Positions 1-10,626 are shown, numbered from the stretch's first letter. The stretch is DNA of 64,000 nucleotides from Microbacterium sp. CBA3102 (GCF_007954505.1 NZ_CP042412.1:620001-684000); one strand, 5' to 3'. Notes: generated by a model not told the origin, from the sequence alone. Made by a program: numbers and translations.

Positions 1-780
1 ATACGCCTGCAGCACGATGCCGGCTTCGAGGTTCTCGAGCCCCGGCTGGTCGAGGATGCTCGTGAAGGCCGCGATCGTCAGGTCGAGGTCGCGGTACTCC
101 TCCATGTCGAGGTTGATGAACTTCGCCTTGCCCTCGGCCTCGGCCGCAGCCGCCAGTTCGTAGAGCGGGGTGAGCTTCTCGACGACGTCTGCGACGGCCT
201 CGTCGAACGACCACATCGAGAGCTGGCTGACGACGCTCGAGACCTTGATCGAGACGTAGTCGACGTCGTCACGGGCGAGGAAGTCACGGGTGCCGCGCAG
301 ACGGTGTCCTGCTTCACGCTCGCCCAGCACCGCTTCGCCGAGGAGGTTCAGGTTGAGGCGGTTGCCGCTCTTGCGGAGCTTCGCGATCGCGGGGCCCAGC
401 TTGGCGGGGGTCGCATCGAGCACCAGGTGCCCGACCATGGCGCGCAGCACACGACGGGAGATCGGCACGACGACACCGGGCAGCTTGGGCGCCCAGAAGC
501 CGCCCGTCTTGATCGCGGCGCGCAGGTAGCCGGGCAGCAGACCCGGGGTGATGTCGCTCAGCTCGGCGAGCGTGCGCCCGGCGACGCGCAGATCTTCGGG
601 ACGCATCACGCCGTCGACGAAGCCGACCGTGAACGCGAGCCCGTTCGGGTCTTTCAGGACCTCGGAGAGGCGCTGGGCGGCGGGCTCGACGGGGTGGGTC
701 TCGCTCTCGGCGAGCCAGCGCTGCACGAGGGCGGCGACCTCTTCGGTGCGGGGAGTGGTGGTGTCGGCGGCGACAGGCAT
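1..780 (-). CDS. putA: PutA-type proline dehydrogenase / glutamate-semialdehyde dehydrogenase, N-terminal part (cut by window edge)
   Basis: The minus-strand frame is open from an ATG at 780 to base 1, giving 260 codons of a protein that continues outside the window. I read it from the sequence; it begins MPVAADTTTPRTEEV and contains KFINLDMEEYRDLDL near residues 218-232, a signature of the proline dehydrogenase barrel of actinobacterial bifunctional PutA. The family oxidises proline to pyrroline-5-carboxylate with FAD and then to glutamate with NAD. A good ribosome site (GGAAGG) lies 7 bases before the ATG. The gene is divergent from a LysR regulator at 915, which may control it. The aldehyde dehydrogenase half is not visible, so a monofunctional PRODH cannot be fully excluded. 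Confidence 0.82.
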   Translation of the reverse strand, partial: MPVAADTTTPRTEEVAALVQRWLAESETHPVEPAAQRLSEVLKDPNGLAFTVGFVDGVMRPEDLRVAGRTLAELSDITPGLLPGYLRAAIKTGGFWAPKLPGVVVPISRRVLRAMVGHLVLDATPAKLGPAIAKLRKSGNRLNLNLLGEAVLGEREAGHRLRGTRDFLARDDVDYVSIKVSSVVSQLSMWSFDEAVADVVEKLTPLYELAAAAEAEGKAKFINLDMEEYRDLDLTIAAFTSILDQPGLENLEAGIVLQAY

Positions 781-841
781 CGGTGGGACCTTCCAAGAGA
801 GCGCACACCGGGGTTTCGTGTGCGGCTGGATCATTGTCCTG

Positions 842-901
842 CCACTCGGTAGGCTCCGTCTATCAACCGATTCGAGTGGGTTCTGTTCACTCTGACTGAA
901 C
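842..901. promoter_or_regulatory. Divergent putA/LysR control region with inverted repeats
   Basis: The 134-base gap between putA and the LysR gene holds two inverted repeats. CCACTC (842-847) pairs with GAGTGG (874-879), and GTTCA (885-889) pairs with TGAAC (897-901). LysR proteins usually bind an interrupted dyad next to their own divergent promoter, so these are candidate operator sites. Assignment to this regulator is inference. Confidence 0.4.
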
Positions 902-914
902 GGATGGAACGCGC

Positions 915-1823
915 GTGCTGGACGTCAATCGGCTGCGGATGCTGGTGGAGCTGTCGCGGCGCGGAACGCTGTCGGCCGTCGCCGATGCCCTCTCCTACAG
1001 CAAGGCCTCGGTGTCACAGCAGCTGAGCGCACTGGAGCGCGATGTGGGCGTGCCGCTGCTGCGCCGGGTGGGGCGCGGAGTGCAGTTCACCCCGCAGGGG
1101 AACGTGCTCGTCGCCGAGGCCATCGGCATCCTCGATCAGCTCGAACACGCCGAGGTCGCCGTGGCTGAATCGCTCACCGAGGTGACGGGCACCGTGGGCA
1201 TCGCGGTGTTCCAGTCGACGGCGCACTCCCTCCTCCCCCGCGCCCTCCGGGCCCTGAAGGATCGGCATCCCGCATTGCGCGTCGAGGTCACCGAGTGCGA
1301 CCCGGAGACCGGCCTCATCGGGGTGTCCAGCCGGGACTTCGACCTGATCCTGGCCGAGCAGTACCCCGGACGCACCCGCCCGATCCACGCGGATCTCGAC
1401 AGGGTGGAGCTCGCTCATGATGCGATCGCGCTCGCCCGACGCCCCGGATCCCCGACCCCTGCGGATGCCTTCGCCGCACTGTGGTCGACCCGCGGGGAGC
1501 CCTGGGTGCTCGAGCCTGCCGGTACCGCTTCGCGAGCGTGGGCGGAACAGCTGTGCCGCACCGCCGGCTTCGAACCGGACGTGCGCTACGAGATCGCCGA
1601 CCTTACGGCACATGTGCGACTGATCCATGCGGGGCTCGCCGTCGGGCTGCTGCCCGACCTGGTGTGGGCGGGTGACACCCCGACCGTCGACCTCACCCCG
1701 CTCCCTCATGACCCGCGGCGCGAGATCTTCTCCTCGGCGCGCCGCGTGTCGGCGGATGCCCCGTCGATCCGGGCGGTCCGCAGCGCGCTGGCTGACGCGG
1801 CCACGCACAACCTCCCGGACTGA
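915..1823 (+). CDS. LysR-family transcriptional regulator
   Basis: A 302-residue protein starting at GTG 915. Residues 1-60 form the LysR winged helix-turn-helix (LRMLVELSRRGTLSAVADAL, then SVSQQLSALERDVGVPLLRR), and about residues 85-290 form the periplasmic-binding-like effector domain. Length is normal for the family. It is transcribed away from putA across 134 bases, the usual LysR arrangement with its target gene, so control of proline catabolism is a reasonable guess but not shown. The effector is unknown. Confidence 0.88.
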   Translation: MLDVNRLRMLVELSRRGTLSAVADALSYSKASVSQQLSALERDVGVPLLRRVGRGVQFTPQGNVLVAEAIGILDQLEHAEVAVAESLTEVTGTVGIAVFQSTAHSLLPRALRALKDRHPALRVEVTECDPETGLIGVSSRDFDLILAEQYPGRTRPIHADLDRVELAHDAIALARRPGSPTPADAFAALWSTRGEPWVLEPAGTASRAWAEQLCRTAGFEPDVRYEIADLTAHVRLIHAGLAVGLLPDLVWAGDTPTVDLTPLPHDPRREIFSSARRVSADAPSIRAVRSALADAATHNLPD

Positions 1824-1932
1824 GGCGCCGGGAACCGGACCGCGCACCCGGGAATATGCATGCACATGCATCTGTTCAGTCCCGTGTACCCGGACGATGG
1901 AGTCCGATCCACTCCGTCCGAAAGGCACTTCT

Positions 1933-2520
1933 GTGAGCACTCCCGTCATCGACCGCACCGCACCGACCGAGCACCCCGTCCTCGACGTCCTTGCCGGCCG
2001 CTGGAGCCCCCGCGCTTTCGACGCGCAGAACACGATCGACGAGGCCAAGCTCGCCACCGCGCTCGAAGCGGCCCGTTGGAGCCCGTCCGCCAACAACACG
2101 CAGCCCTGGCGCTTCATCGTCGCCCGCCGCGGCACCGCCCTGCACGCGCAGGTGGTCGACGCGCTGATGGGCTTCAACCAGGCCTGGGCGGGCAACGCCG
2201 CCGTCCTGGTCGTCGCCGTGGCCGAGACCGCGACCGCCGACGGCACGCCCCTCACCCACGCCCTCTACGACCTCGGCCAGGCAGTCGCGCACTTCTCGGT
2301 GCAGGCACACCACGACGGCCTGCTCGTGCACCAGATGAGCGGCTTCGACCCCGAGGTCGTCCGCGAGTTCGCCGATCTCGAACCGCGCTTCGTCCCGGTC
2401 ACGGTCTTCGCGGTCGGCGAGTTCGGCGACGTGAGCGCGCTCCCCGAGGTGCTGCAGGAGCGCGAGGTCGCGCCGCGCGTCCGTCGCCCCATCGCCGAAT
2501 CGGTCATCCTCAGCGCCTGA
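1933..2520 (+). CDS. Nitroreductase-family FMN oxidoreductase
   Basis: A 195-residue protein from GTG 1933, with AAAGG about 8 bases upstream. The frame is open upstream to 1627, but similarity begins at this GTG (STPVIDRTAPTEHPVLDVL). RWSPRAFD near residue 24 and RWSPSANNTQPWRFIVARR near residues 44-62 are typical of the FMN-binding part of NfnB/FRP-like nitroreductases, which use NAD(P)H to reduce nitro compounds, quinones or other electrophiles. The physiological substrate cannot be told from the sequence. The protein is probably cytosolic and homodimeric, and no partner gene adjoins it. Confidence 0.82.
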   Translation: MSTPVIDRTAPTEHPVLDVLAGRWSPRAFDAQNTIDEAKLATALEAARWSPSANNTQPWRFIVARRGTALHAQVVDALMGFNQAWAGNAAVLVVAVAETATADGTPLTHALYDLGQAVAHFSVQAHHDGLLVHQMSGFDPEVVREFADLEPRFVPVTVFAVGEFGDVSALPEVLQEREVAPRVRRPIAESVILSA

Positions 2521-2603
2521 CACCCGGTCGGGCACCCGTTCTGGGGGTGCTGCCACAGACATCCCCCAGGCTGCGCAGAAGCGTCGAACCTAGGGTTGCT
2601 CGG

Positions 2604-4091
2604 GTGCTCCACTCTCGCCCACAGCTTCCTCCCGCTCGGCACTTCGCGCTCACCTGGGGGATCGCCGATCAGCACGGGGGGATGACGAGCGCGATGCTTC
2701 GGCGTTCGCGGGCGTTCCGCCGCCTCGGCGGAGTCGACGTGGACATCCTGACGCTGGACGACCGCCCCGACTATCCCGAGTTCGCGGATCGTCTCCACGC
2801 CGCAGGTGAACTCATCGACGGGCTGCGCATCCGCAACCTCTGGGACGAGCTGCGTCGGGAGTCGCCCCGGCCACGCGGGACCACGCCGACCGCCGCGGAA
2901 CTGCTGGTGCCGCAGGCGGGCGACGTGGTCGCGTCCCACGACGGCACCGTCCTGAGCCGCGCACGCCGCGACGATGCCGGCCGGATGCTGGTGGATCGGT
3001 TCCGCCGCGACGGCTCGCTGCTCGCCACCGAGCGCCCCGGCGACGACCGGAAGGTCGTGCTCTACTCGACGGACGGCGCACCGCTACGGGGCTGGCGCAC
3101 GACGTGGGGCCTGTACCGCTGGTGGTTCGACCGCCTGACCGGCAAGGCGCCCAGCTTCCTGCTGGTCGACTCGAAGACGGCCGCGCGCTCGGTCGCAGGC
3201 TACCGGCGGGACAACGTCGTCACGGTGCACATCGTCCATGCGTCGCATCGCGTAGGCGGGCGGCCGGGGACGCTCCGGGCGACACGCGAATCCGTGCTGC
3301 GTCGCGCCGGGGAGTTCGACGAGATCGTCGTCCTCACGTCGCGACAGCGCACCGATCTCATCGAGGATCTCGCCGCAATCGACGTCGCGGCCCGGATCCG
3401 CACGATCCCGAACGCTGTCGCCCTGCCCCCGCGCGCTGCCGTGACCCGCGACGCGTCACGCGGCGTCGTCGTCGCCTCACTCACACGCCGCAAGCGACTC
3501 GAACACGCGGTGGAGGCCGTCGCGATCGCCCACGCCGCCGATTCGACGATCGATGCCGACATCATCGGAGAGGGCCCCCGCGAAGCAGCCCTGGAAGAGC
3601 ACATCCAGCACCTGCACGCCGACGGTCATGTGCACCTGCGCGGATACGACCCCGACGCACGCTCAAAGTTCCGTTCCGCGGGATTCAGCCTGCTCACGTC
3701 GACCTCCGAAGGGCTGCCGCTCGTGCTCGTGGAGAGTATGGCCGCCGGCTGCATCCCGCTCGCCTACGACATCCGCTACGGCCCTGCCGACATGATCAGC
3801 GACGGAGTCGACGGCTTCCTCGTCCCGGACGGCGACGTCCAGGCCCTCGCGCGACGCATCGTCGACCTGCAGGCCATGCCACCCGCGGCAGTCGAGGCGA
3901 TGCGTCGTCGCGCGGTGGGCCGCGCCTCGGAGTTCTCCGATGACGCCGTCACCCGACGCTGGTCGCGGGAGCTGCGGGCCGTGTACGACGCGAAGCTGTT
4001 CGCCGCCGCACGCGATCAACCTCTGCCCGTGCGCCTGCGTCGTCGTGCGGGCGCGCTGCGACGCCGGGCGCTCTGGATGCTCGGCCGCTGA
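2604..4091 (+). CDS. Family 4 glycosyltransferase, poly(glycerol-phosphate) glucosyltransferase-like
   Basis: A 495-residue protein from GTG 2604; the frame extends far upstream but recognisable sequence begins here (HFALTWGIADQHGGMTSAML). The C-terminal Rossmann domain has the donor-site features of GT4: SLTRRKRLEHAV (glycine-poor RK loop), EGPRE and the E-x7-E motif SEGLPLVLVESMAAG near residue 368, followed by DGFLVPDGD. The N-terminal WGIADQHGGMTSA segment resembles TagE/TarM-type enzymes that glycosylate wall teichoic acids, so a role in decorating a cell-envelope polymer is likely, but the acceptor is unproven. It stands alone, 83 bases after the nitroreductase gene, and is followed directly by a 14-bp tandem repeat. 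Confidence 0.85.
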   Translation: MLHSRPQLPPARHFALTWGIADQHGGMTSAMLRRSRAFRRLGGVDVDILTLDDRPDYPEFADRLHAAGELIDGLRIRNLWDELRRESPRPRGTTPTAAELLVPQAGDVVASHDGTVLSRARRDDAGRMLVDRFRRDGSLLATERPGDDRKVVLYSTDGAPLRGWRTTWGLYRWWFDRLTGKAPSFLLVDSKTAARSVAGYRRDNVVTVHIVHASHRVGGRPGTLRATRESVLRRAGEFDEIVVLTSRQRTDLIEDLAAIDVAARIRTIPNAVALPPRAAVTRDASRGVVVASLTRRKRLEHAVEAVAIAHAADSTIDADIIGEGPREAALEEHIQHLHADGHVHLRGYDPDARSKFRSAGFSLLTSTSEGLPLVLVESMAAGCIPLAYDIRYGPADMISDGVDGFLVPDGDVQALARRIVDLQAMPPAAVEAMRRRAVGRASEFSDDAVTRRWSRELRAVYDAKLFAAARDQPLPVRLRRRAGALRRRALWMLGR

Positions 4092-4133
4092 GCGGTCGGT
4101 GCCGCTCGGTCGGTGCCGCGCGGTCGGCGCCGC
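4092..4133. repeat. Three 14-bp tandem repeats starting right after a stop codon
   Basis: The unit GCGGTCGGTGCCGC occurs three times in a row (4092-4105, 4106-4119, 4120-4133) with two differences. It begins at the base after the TGA of the glycosyltransferase gene. It is noncoding and has no obvious hairpin of its own. Confidence 0.85.
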
Positions 4134-4177
4134 CCACATACACACTTCCCGCATACCCCCGCGCGCGCACACGCCGC

Positions 4178-4244
4178 GAAGGAGAACTCACGCTTTGAAG
4201 GAGGCTTTGACGCATCTCCTCCTTCGTAGCGTGAGTTCTCCTTC
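4178..4244. terminator. Long hairpin between convergent genes
   Basis: A perfect 17-bp inverted repeat (4178-4194 with 4228-4244, GAAGGAGAACTCACGCT) encloses a second 8-bp stem (GAAGGAGG 4197-4204 with CCTCCTTC 4218-4225) and a 13-base loop. It lies between the 3' ends of the glycosyltransferase and clpB, so a bidirectional terminator is the simplest reading. There is no T-run, and the stem is unusually long with few G/C blocks, so it may instead be a mobile palindromic repeat. Confidence 0.6.
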
Positions 4245-4280
4245 AGACAGTGAGGCGAGCGAACACCACCGCCCACGCAA

Positions 4281-4329
4281 CTCAGTCCTGATACCACTCA
4301 GTCCTGATACCGCTCAGTCCTGATAGAAC

Positions 4330-4335
<6 letters not shown>
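4281..4335. repeat. 16-bp tandem array running into the clpB stop codon
   Basis: CTCAGTCCTGATA recurs with exact 16-bp spacing at 4281, 4297 and 4313, and a fourth, diverged copy (CTCAGTC) at 4329 contains the clpB stop (TCA at 4330-4332). Read on the minus strand, each unit begins at a TGA and the unit is GACTGAGNNNTATCAG. Each unit carries CTGA and TCAG arms. Confidence 0.88.
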
Positions 4336-6546
<2,211 letters not shown>

Positions 6547-6611
6547 GCGCTCCTCCTGGAGATGCTCCTTCTGGTCGTCTCCCGCCTGCCGGGTCGGAAG
6601 GCGGGGTCAAA

Positions 6612-6632
6612 GTTGAGTGGTGTTGACTCAAG
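6612..6632. promoter_or_regulatory. HAIR box (HspR operator) upstream of clpB
   Basis: GTTGAGT-N7-ACTCAAG matches the HspR consensus CTTGAGT-N7-ACTCAAG at 13 of 14 positions. It lies between the clpB start (6546) and the coaBC stop (6645). hspR itself is in this window at 57248-57664. Confidence 0.87.
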
Positions 6633-6644
6633 TTTAGCATTCCT

Positions 6645-7844
6645 TCAGCGCGCGCGTGCGATCGCATCCCAGATCGCGGCCGCGACCGCGCGCTTCGACC
6701 CCGATGCACTGCCCGCGTCGGCACCGTGCGGTCCGAGGATGTGCACGGCGTTCTCGAGGCTCTCGAATCCCCGCTCCCACCCGACCTCGTTCACGATGAG
6801 CAGGTCCACGCCCTTGCGCTGCTGCTTGCGGCGGGCACGGGCGAGGAGCTCCGATGCCTCCTCCGGAGTCTCTGCGGCGAACCCGACCACGAGCTGACTG
6901 GTTCGCCGCACCGAGGCGAGCGCCGCGACGATGTCCTCGTTCTCGACCAGCTCGATGGCGGGGATCCCACCCCCCTCCTTGGTGAGCTTGCGCTCCGACA
7001 CCGCCGCCGGTCGATAGTCCGCCACCGCCGCCGCCATCACGACCACATCGGCGAGGGAGGACTCGTGCGTCATCGCCTCGGAGAGCTCTGCCGCCGTCCC
7101 GACCGACACGACACGGATCGACGGGTGCCGCACCTCGGCGAGCACCTCGCCCGAGATGTTGGCCGACACCAGGGTCACCTCGGCCCCTCGGGCGGCGGCC
7201 TCCGCAGCGAGCGCCGCCCCCTGCCTGCCACTGGAGCGGTTGCCGAGGAAGCGCACCGGATCGATCGGCTCACGGGTGCCCCCCGCCGAGACGACCACGC
7301 GCACACCGGCGAGATCACCGGGAGTCAGCAGCGCCTGGGCGGCGGCGAAGATCTCCTCGGGCTCCGACATCCGGCCGGGGCCGCTGTCACCGCCGGCGAG
7401 CTCTCCGTCCGCGGGGCCGACGACGTGCACACCGCGCTCCCGCAGCGTCGTGATGTTCGCCTGCGTCGCGCGGTTCCGCCACATCTCCGCATGCATCGCC
7501 GGGGCGATCAGCACCGGAGCCTCGGTGGCGAGCAGGGTCGTGCCGAGGAGGTCGTCGGCGAGCCCGGCGGCCATCTTGGCGATCGAGTTCGCCGTCGCCG
7601 GCGCGACGATCACCAGCTCGGCGTTCTGCCCCAGGGCGACGTGCCGCACCTTCGCGACGTCGTCGTGCACGCTCGTGGTGACCGCATGACGACTGATCGC
7701 CTCCCAGGTCGGGAGCCCCACGAAACGCAGGGCGTCCTCCGTGGGCACCACGGTCACGTCGTGCCCACCCTTCGTGAGCAGGCGCACGAGGTGCACCGTC
7801 TTGTACGCGGCGATGCCGCCTGTGACTCCGACCACGATGTTCAC
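6645..7844 (-). CDS. coaBC: Bifunctional phosphopantothenoylcysteine decarboxylase / phosphopantothenate-cysteine ligase
   Basis: A 399-residue protein that makes 4'-phosphopantetheine for coenzyme A. The N-terminal CoaC half opens NIVVGVTGGIAAYKTVHLVRLL (FMN site) and carries APAMHAEMW, the PXMNXXMW-like motif, near residue 105. The C-terminal CoaB half has VVVSAGGTREPIDPVRFLGN near residue 190 and AAAVADYRP near residue 285. I chose GTG 7844 because homologous sequence begins there; the frame is open to 8498. It ends 99 bases before clpB and is transcribed in the same direction. Confidence 0.92.
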   Translation of the reverse strand: MNIVVGVTGGIAAYKTVHLVRLLTKGGHDVTVVPTEDALRFVGLPTWEAISRHAVTTSVHDDVAKVRHVALGQNAELVIVAPATANSIAKMAAGLADDLLGTTLLATEAPVLIAPAMHAEMWRNRATQANITTLRERGVHVVGPADGELAGGDSGPGRMSEPEEIFAAAQALLTPGDLAGVRVVVSAGGTREPIDPVRFLGNRSSGRQGAALAAEAAARGAEVTLVSANISGEVLAEVRHPSIRVVSVGTAAELSEAMTHESSLADVVVMAAAVADYRPAAVSERKLTKEGGGIPAIELVENEDIVAALASVRRTSQLVVGFAAETPEEASELLARARRKQQRKGVDLLIVNEVGWERGFESLENAVHILGPHGADAGSASGSKRAVAAAIWDAIARAR

Positions 7845-7911
7845 GTCTCGATTCTGCCCCAGCATCCGCCGCCATGGGCCGACACCTCTTCCTCGACCTA
7901 GACTTGGATGC

Positions 7912-8829
7912 GTGTGCACGGTTGTCATCGATGTCGAGAAGGCCGGCTCGGCACGACTCCTCGCGGTCCGCGACGAAGATCCGCTGCGGGCGTGGGACTC
8001 CCTCGGACCGTGGTGGCCGGAGGACCATCCCGGTGTGATCGGGATCCGCGATCGGCGCGCCGGGGGCGCCTGGCTCGCCGCGAACCCCGCCGAACGCCGG
8101 CTCGCGGTGCTGCTGAACCGGGCGGACGTGAGCGACCTCCCCGCCGCGCGGGCCGTCTCCCGCGGCGCCCTGGCACTGGAGTCCGTGCAGGGGCGCTCGC
8201 CCGTCGCGCCCCTCTCCATGCACGGCTTCAACCTGCTCGAGGTCGGCCCCGAAGGCGCGCGCGTGCTGTCGTGGGACGGCGTCGAACTGCGCGAGACACG
8301 CATCGATCCCGGCACGCACATGATCGCGCACGATGACCTCGACGATGCCACGACCCCGCGGATCGAAGCCTGGCTGCCGGAGTTCCGCGCCCTGGGCCCG
8401 ACCGCCGACAGCGCCGACTGGACGGCTGAGTGGACCGCGCTCCTCGCCTCCTCCGCCGAACTGCCGCCCGAAGACGACCGGGCCATCATCCGCGACAACC
8501 GCCCGCACGGCTATCCCACCCAGTCGCTGCTGTACTGCATCGCCACCGTGACCCCCGAGGGCGTCGAGGTCCGCGACGTGACACTCCCCTCCCCGCGCAC
8601 CTTCCGGAGTGACACTCCCCTCCCCGCCCCCACTCCCGTACTCCCCCACTCCCGCACTCCCGCCGAGACCCCCGCCTGTCGTCGACGCCCCTCCTGTGTC
8701 GCGCCGCCCAGCGGGGGCGTCGACACTCAGCGGGGGCGTCGACCTGATCTTGCACCGAAGGGGAAGAGGGGAGGGGGTCAGGCGGCGGGAAGCGCCGGCT
8801 CCTCGACGCAGGAGAATCGCGCGCGGTAG
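7912..8829 (+). CDS. NRDE/TANGO2-domain protein with a doubtful low-complexity C-terminus
   Basis: The start at GTG 7912 gives the N-terminal sequence MCTVVIDVEK, and family members place a cysteine at position 2 as here. RDED near residue 19 corresponds to the NRDE motif and LLNR occurs near residue 65. The first 225 residues look like a normal family member, whose function is unknown (linked to heme and lipid handling in eukaryotes). The last 80 residues are proline/arginine-rich and encoded by repeats: an 18-bp direct repeat at about 8578 and 8608, and GGGGCGTCGAC copies at 8714 and 8733. The frame also overlaps the end of glxA by 52 bases. The true stop may have been lost. Confidence 0.7.
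   Translation: MCTVVIDVEKAGSARLLAVRDEDPLRAWDSLGPWWPEDHPGVIGIRDRRAGGAWLAANPAERRLAVLLNRADVSDLPAARAVSRGALALESVQGRSPVAPLSMHGFNLLEVGPEGARVLSWDGVELRETRIDPGTHMIAHDDLDDATTPRIEAWLPEFRALGPTADSADWTAEWTALLASSAELPPEDDRAIIRDNRPHGYPTQSLLYCIATVTPEGVEVRDVTLPSPRTFRSDTPLPAPTPVLPHSRTPAETPACRRRPSCVAPPSGGVDTQRGRRPDLAPKGKRGGGQAAGSAGSSTQENRAR
8681..8743. repeat. Direct and inverted repeats between convergent genes
   Basis: GTCGACGCCCC (8681-8691) is the reverse complement of GGGGCGTCGAC, present twice (8714-8724 and 8733-8743) within a 19-bp direct repeat. Either copy can pair with the first to form an 11-bp stem. It sits where a terminator for the NRDE gene and the glxA-like gene would be expected. Confidence 0.6.
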
Positions 8830-9752
8830 GCCGTGGGGGTGAGGCCGAGGACGCGGGCGAAGTTCTGCCGCAGCACCGCCGCCGACCCGAAACCGCATTC
8901 ATCCGCGATGTGCTCGAGCGGAAGACCGGTGCGCTCCAGCATGCGCTGCGCGTGGATGATGCGCTGACGGGCGAGCCAGGCCGCGGGTGTCGCACCGTAC
9001 TCGGCCTTGAACCGCCGGGCGAAGGTGCGCGGCGACATCAGCGCCCTGGCGGCGAGCTGCTCGACACCCAGATCGTCTCGCAGGTGTTCGACGGCCCAGT
9101 CCGCCACCGCGGCGAGCGAGTCGGTGGGGACCTGCGGGATCGGTCGGTCGATGAACTGTGCCTGTCCGCCGTCACGCTGCGGCGGAACGACCATGCGCCG
9201 TGCGATGCGGTTGGTGAGCTCGGCGCCGACCTCCTGACGGAGCAGGTGCAGGCAGGCATCGATCCCCGCAGCCGTGCCCGCGCTGGTGATGACCTTCCCG
9301 TCCTGCACGAACAGCACGTCGGGGTCGATGTCGATCTGCGGGTACATGTCCGCCATGGTGTGCGCGTACATCCAGTGCGTGGTGGCTCGACGCCCGTCGA
9401 GCACTCCGGCCGCCGCGAGGATGAAGGATCCGCTGCAGACGCTCATCACCCAGGCGCCACGCGCGACGGCGTGCCTGGCGAGCTCGAGCAGCAGCGGATC
9501 GATGTCTCCCCAGTGCTCCCGGGGAAGGGGGCAGAACACCACCAGATCCGCCTCGTAGGCGAACGTCAGATCGTGCTCGACGTTGACTGAGAAGCCGATC
9601 TTCGATGCCACGACGCCCGCACGGGGGGCGACGATGCGGAAGTCGAAGTTCGGCACGCCGTCGTCAGCGCGATCGAGGCCGAACGCCTCGCACGCGACGC
9701 CGAACTCGAAGGGTGCGAACCCGTCCTGGATGACGCAGGCGACCGTCTTCAT
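8778..9752 (-). CDS. GlxA-family transcriptional regulator (DJ-1/PfpI domain plus AraC HTH)
   Basis: A 324-residue regulator. Residues 1-180 form a class-I glutamine-amidotransferase-like domain with the nucleophile elbow VMSVCSGSFILAAAGVLDGR near residue 105 and ATTHW after it. About residues 225-315 form the AraC/XylS DNA-binding domain (RTFARRFKAEYGATPAAWL, HIADECGFGSAAVLRQNF). I start at ATG 9752 because GGGAG lies 8 bases upstream; a GTG at 9758 is the alternative. Such regulators sense small metabolites and act on neighbouring genes, but no obvious target adjoins it. A 53-codon gene is divergent. Confidence 0.88.
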   Translation of the reverse strand: MKTVACVIQDGFAPFEFGVACEAFGLDRADDGVPNFDFRIVAPRAGVVASKIGFSVNVEHDLTFAYEADLVVFCPLPREHWGDIDPLLLELARHAVARGAWVMSVCSGSFILAAAGVLDGRRATTHWMYAHTMADMYPQIDIDPDVLFVQDGKVITSAGTAAGIDACLHLLRQEVGAELTNRIARRMVVPPQRDGGQAQFIDRPIPQVPTDSLAAVADWAVEHLRDDLGVEQLAARALMSPRTFARRFKAEYGATPAAWLARQRIIHAQRMLERTGLPLEHIADECGFGSAAVLRQNFARVLGLTPTAYRARFSCVEEPALPAA

Positions 9753-9839
9753 GTACACGCTCCCGAATGGCAGTTTTCATACGCTCAGAGTCTTCTCTGC
9801 CACTCGTGGCGGTTCAACGATGAACGTAGCGTTTCTGCC

Positions 9840-10001
9840 ATGATACTCGTCATCGCACTTCTCGCCCTCGCCGCCTGGGCGACGATCGCCACGTTCGTCG
9901 AGCTCCGCCGCGACGGCTACCGTCGCGTGCCGACGGACTGGAGACGCCTCGCCGGCCGCGACCTCCACCAGGAAGCGGAGTCCGGACGCCTCTACCGGTG
10001 A
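9840..10001 (+). CDS. Small predicted membrane protein, 53 residues
   Basis: I read this short frame from the sequence: ATG 9840 to TGA 9999-10001. It starts with one hydrophobic helix (MILVIALLALAAWATIATFV, residues 1-20), then a basic charged tail with ELRRDGYRRVPTDW and ending ESGRLYR. Codon use is strongly GC3-biased as in its neighbours, and small proteins of this layout are common in Microbacteriaceae. No function can be assigned. It is divergent from the GlxA-type regulator and 58 bases upstream of the next membrane protein. Confidence 0.65.
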   Translation: MILVIALLALAAWATIATFVELRRDGYRRVPTDWRRLAGRDLHQEAESGRLYR

Positions 10002-10059
10002 CCTCGGTGCAAGGCGAGGCGCGGTGCACATCCGGCACCCCACGGCTACGCTCGACGTC

Positions 10060-10626
10060 ATGAGCGAGCCCGTGCAGCCTCCCGTCCCGCCTTCCGGACA
10101 CGACCTCCCGGCCGCTCCGGCGGCACCGCCGCCAGCCGCCACGCCTCTGCCCGCCGCGCCTCAGTACCCCGCCACGGCGCAGGGGTACCCGAGTGCTCCT
10201 CCGTATCCGACAGCACCGCAGGCGGCCGCCCCGCCACAGGCGTATCCGACGGCGAACCCGGCTCCCCAGGCCTATCCGCTGGCCCCTTCCGGCCGACCGG
10301 CACCCGTCCGCGAGAGCAATCCGCTCGCTCGCGCGGCCTTCATCATCGCTGTGGCCACCTTCGCGATCAATCTGTTCGGATCCATCGTGCGGCCGTTCGT
10401 CTACAGCGGTGGCGGCGTCGGCGGATACGAGTTCATGCTCGCGTTCGACAACGGGATCGGCATCCTGAGCTTCTTCGTCTACGTCGTGGCGCTGATCCTG
10501 GGTCTGATCGCGATGCGCCGCGCCGGGTCGAGACTGCTCACCGGCATGGCGATCGGCATCGCGGGAGTCGGCGCCATCGGGTTCGTCTTCACCAGCATCG
10601 CCATCACGCTGCTCCAGTTCATCTGA
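10060..10626 (+). CDS. DUF4190-like membrane protein with proline-rich N-terminus
   Basis: A 188-residue protein from ATG 10060. Residues 1-85 are disordered and rich in P, A, Q and Y with AYPTAPQAA/QAYPTANPA repeats. Three or four transmembrane segments follow (about 90-110, 130-155 and 165-187), ending ITLLQFI. This layout is typical of actinobacterial DUF4190 or septation-associated small membrane proteins. No enzymatic motif is present and the role is unknown. Confidence 0.75.
   Translation: MSEPVQPPVPPSGHDLPAAPAAPPPAATPLPAAPQYPATAQGYPSAPPYPTAPQAAAPPQAYPTANPAPQAYPLAPSGRPAPVRESNPLARAAFIIAVATFAINLFGSIVRPFVYSGGGVGGYEFMLAFDNGIGILSFFVYVVALILGLIAMRRAGSRLLTGMAIGIAGVGAIGFVFTSIAITLLQFI

Noticed and set aside
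1858-1873. Near-palindrome ATGCATGCACATGCAT upstream of the nitroreductase
   Set aside because: Too degenerate and unsupported by any second copy or nearby regulator to call an operator.
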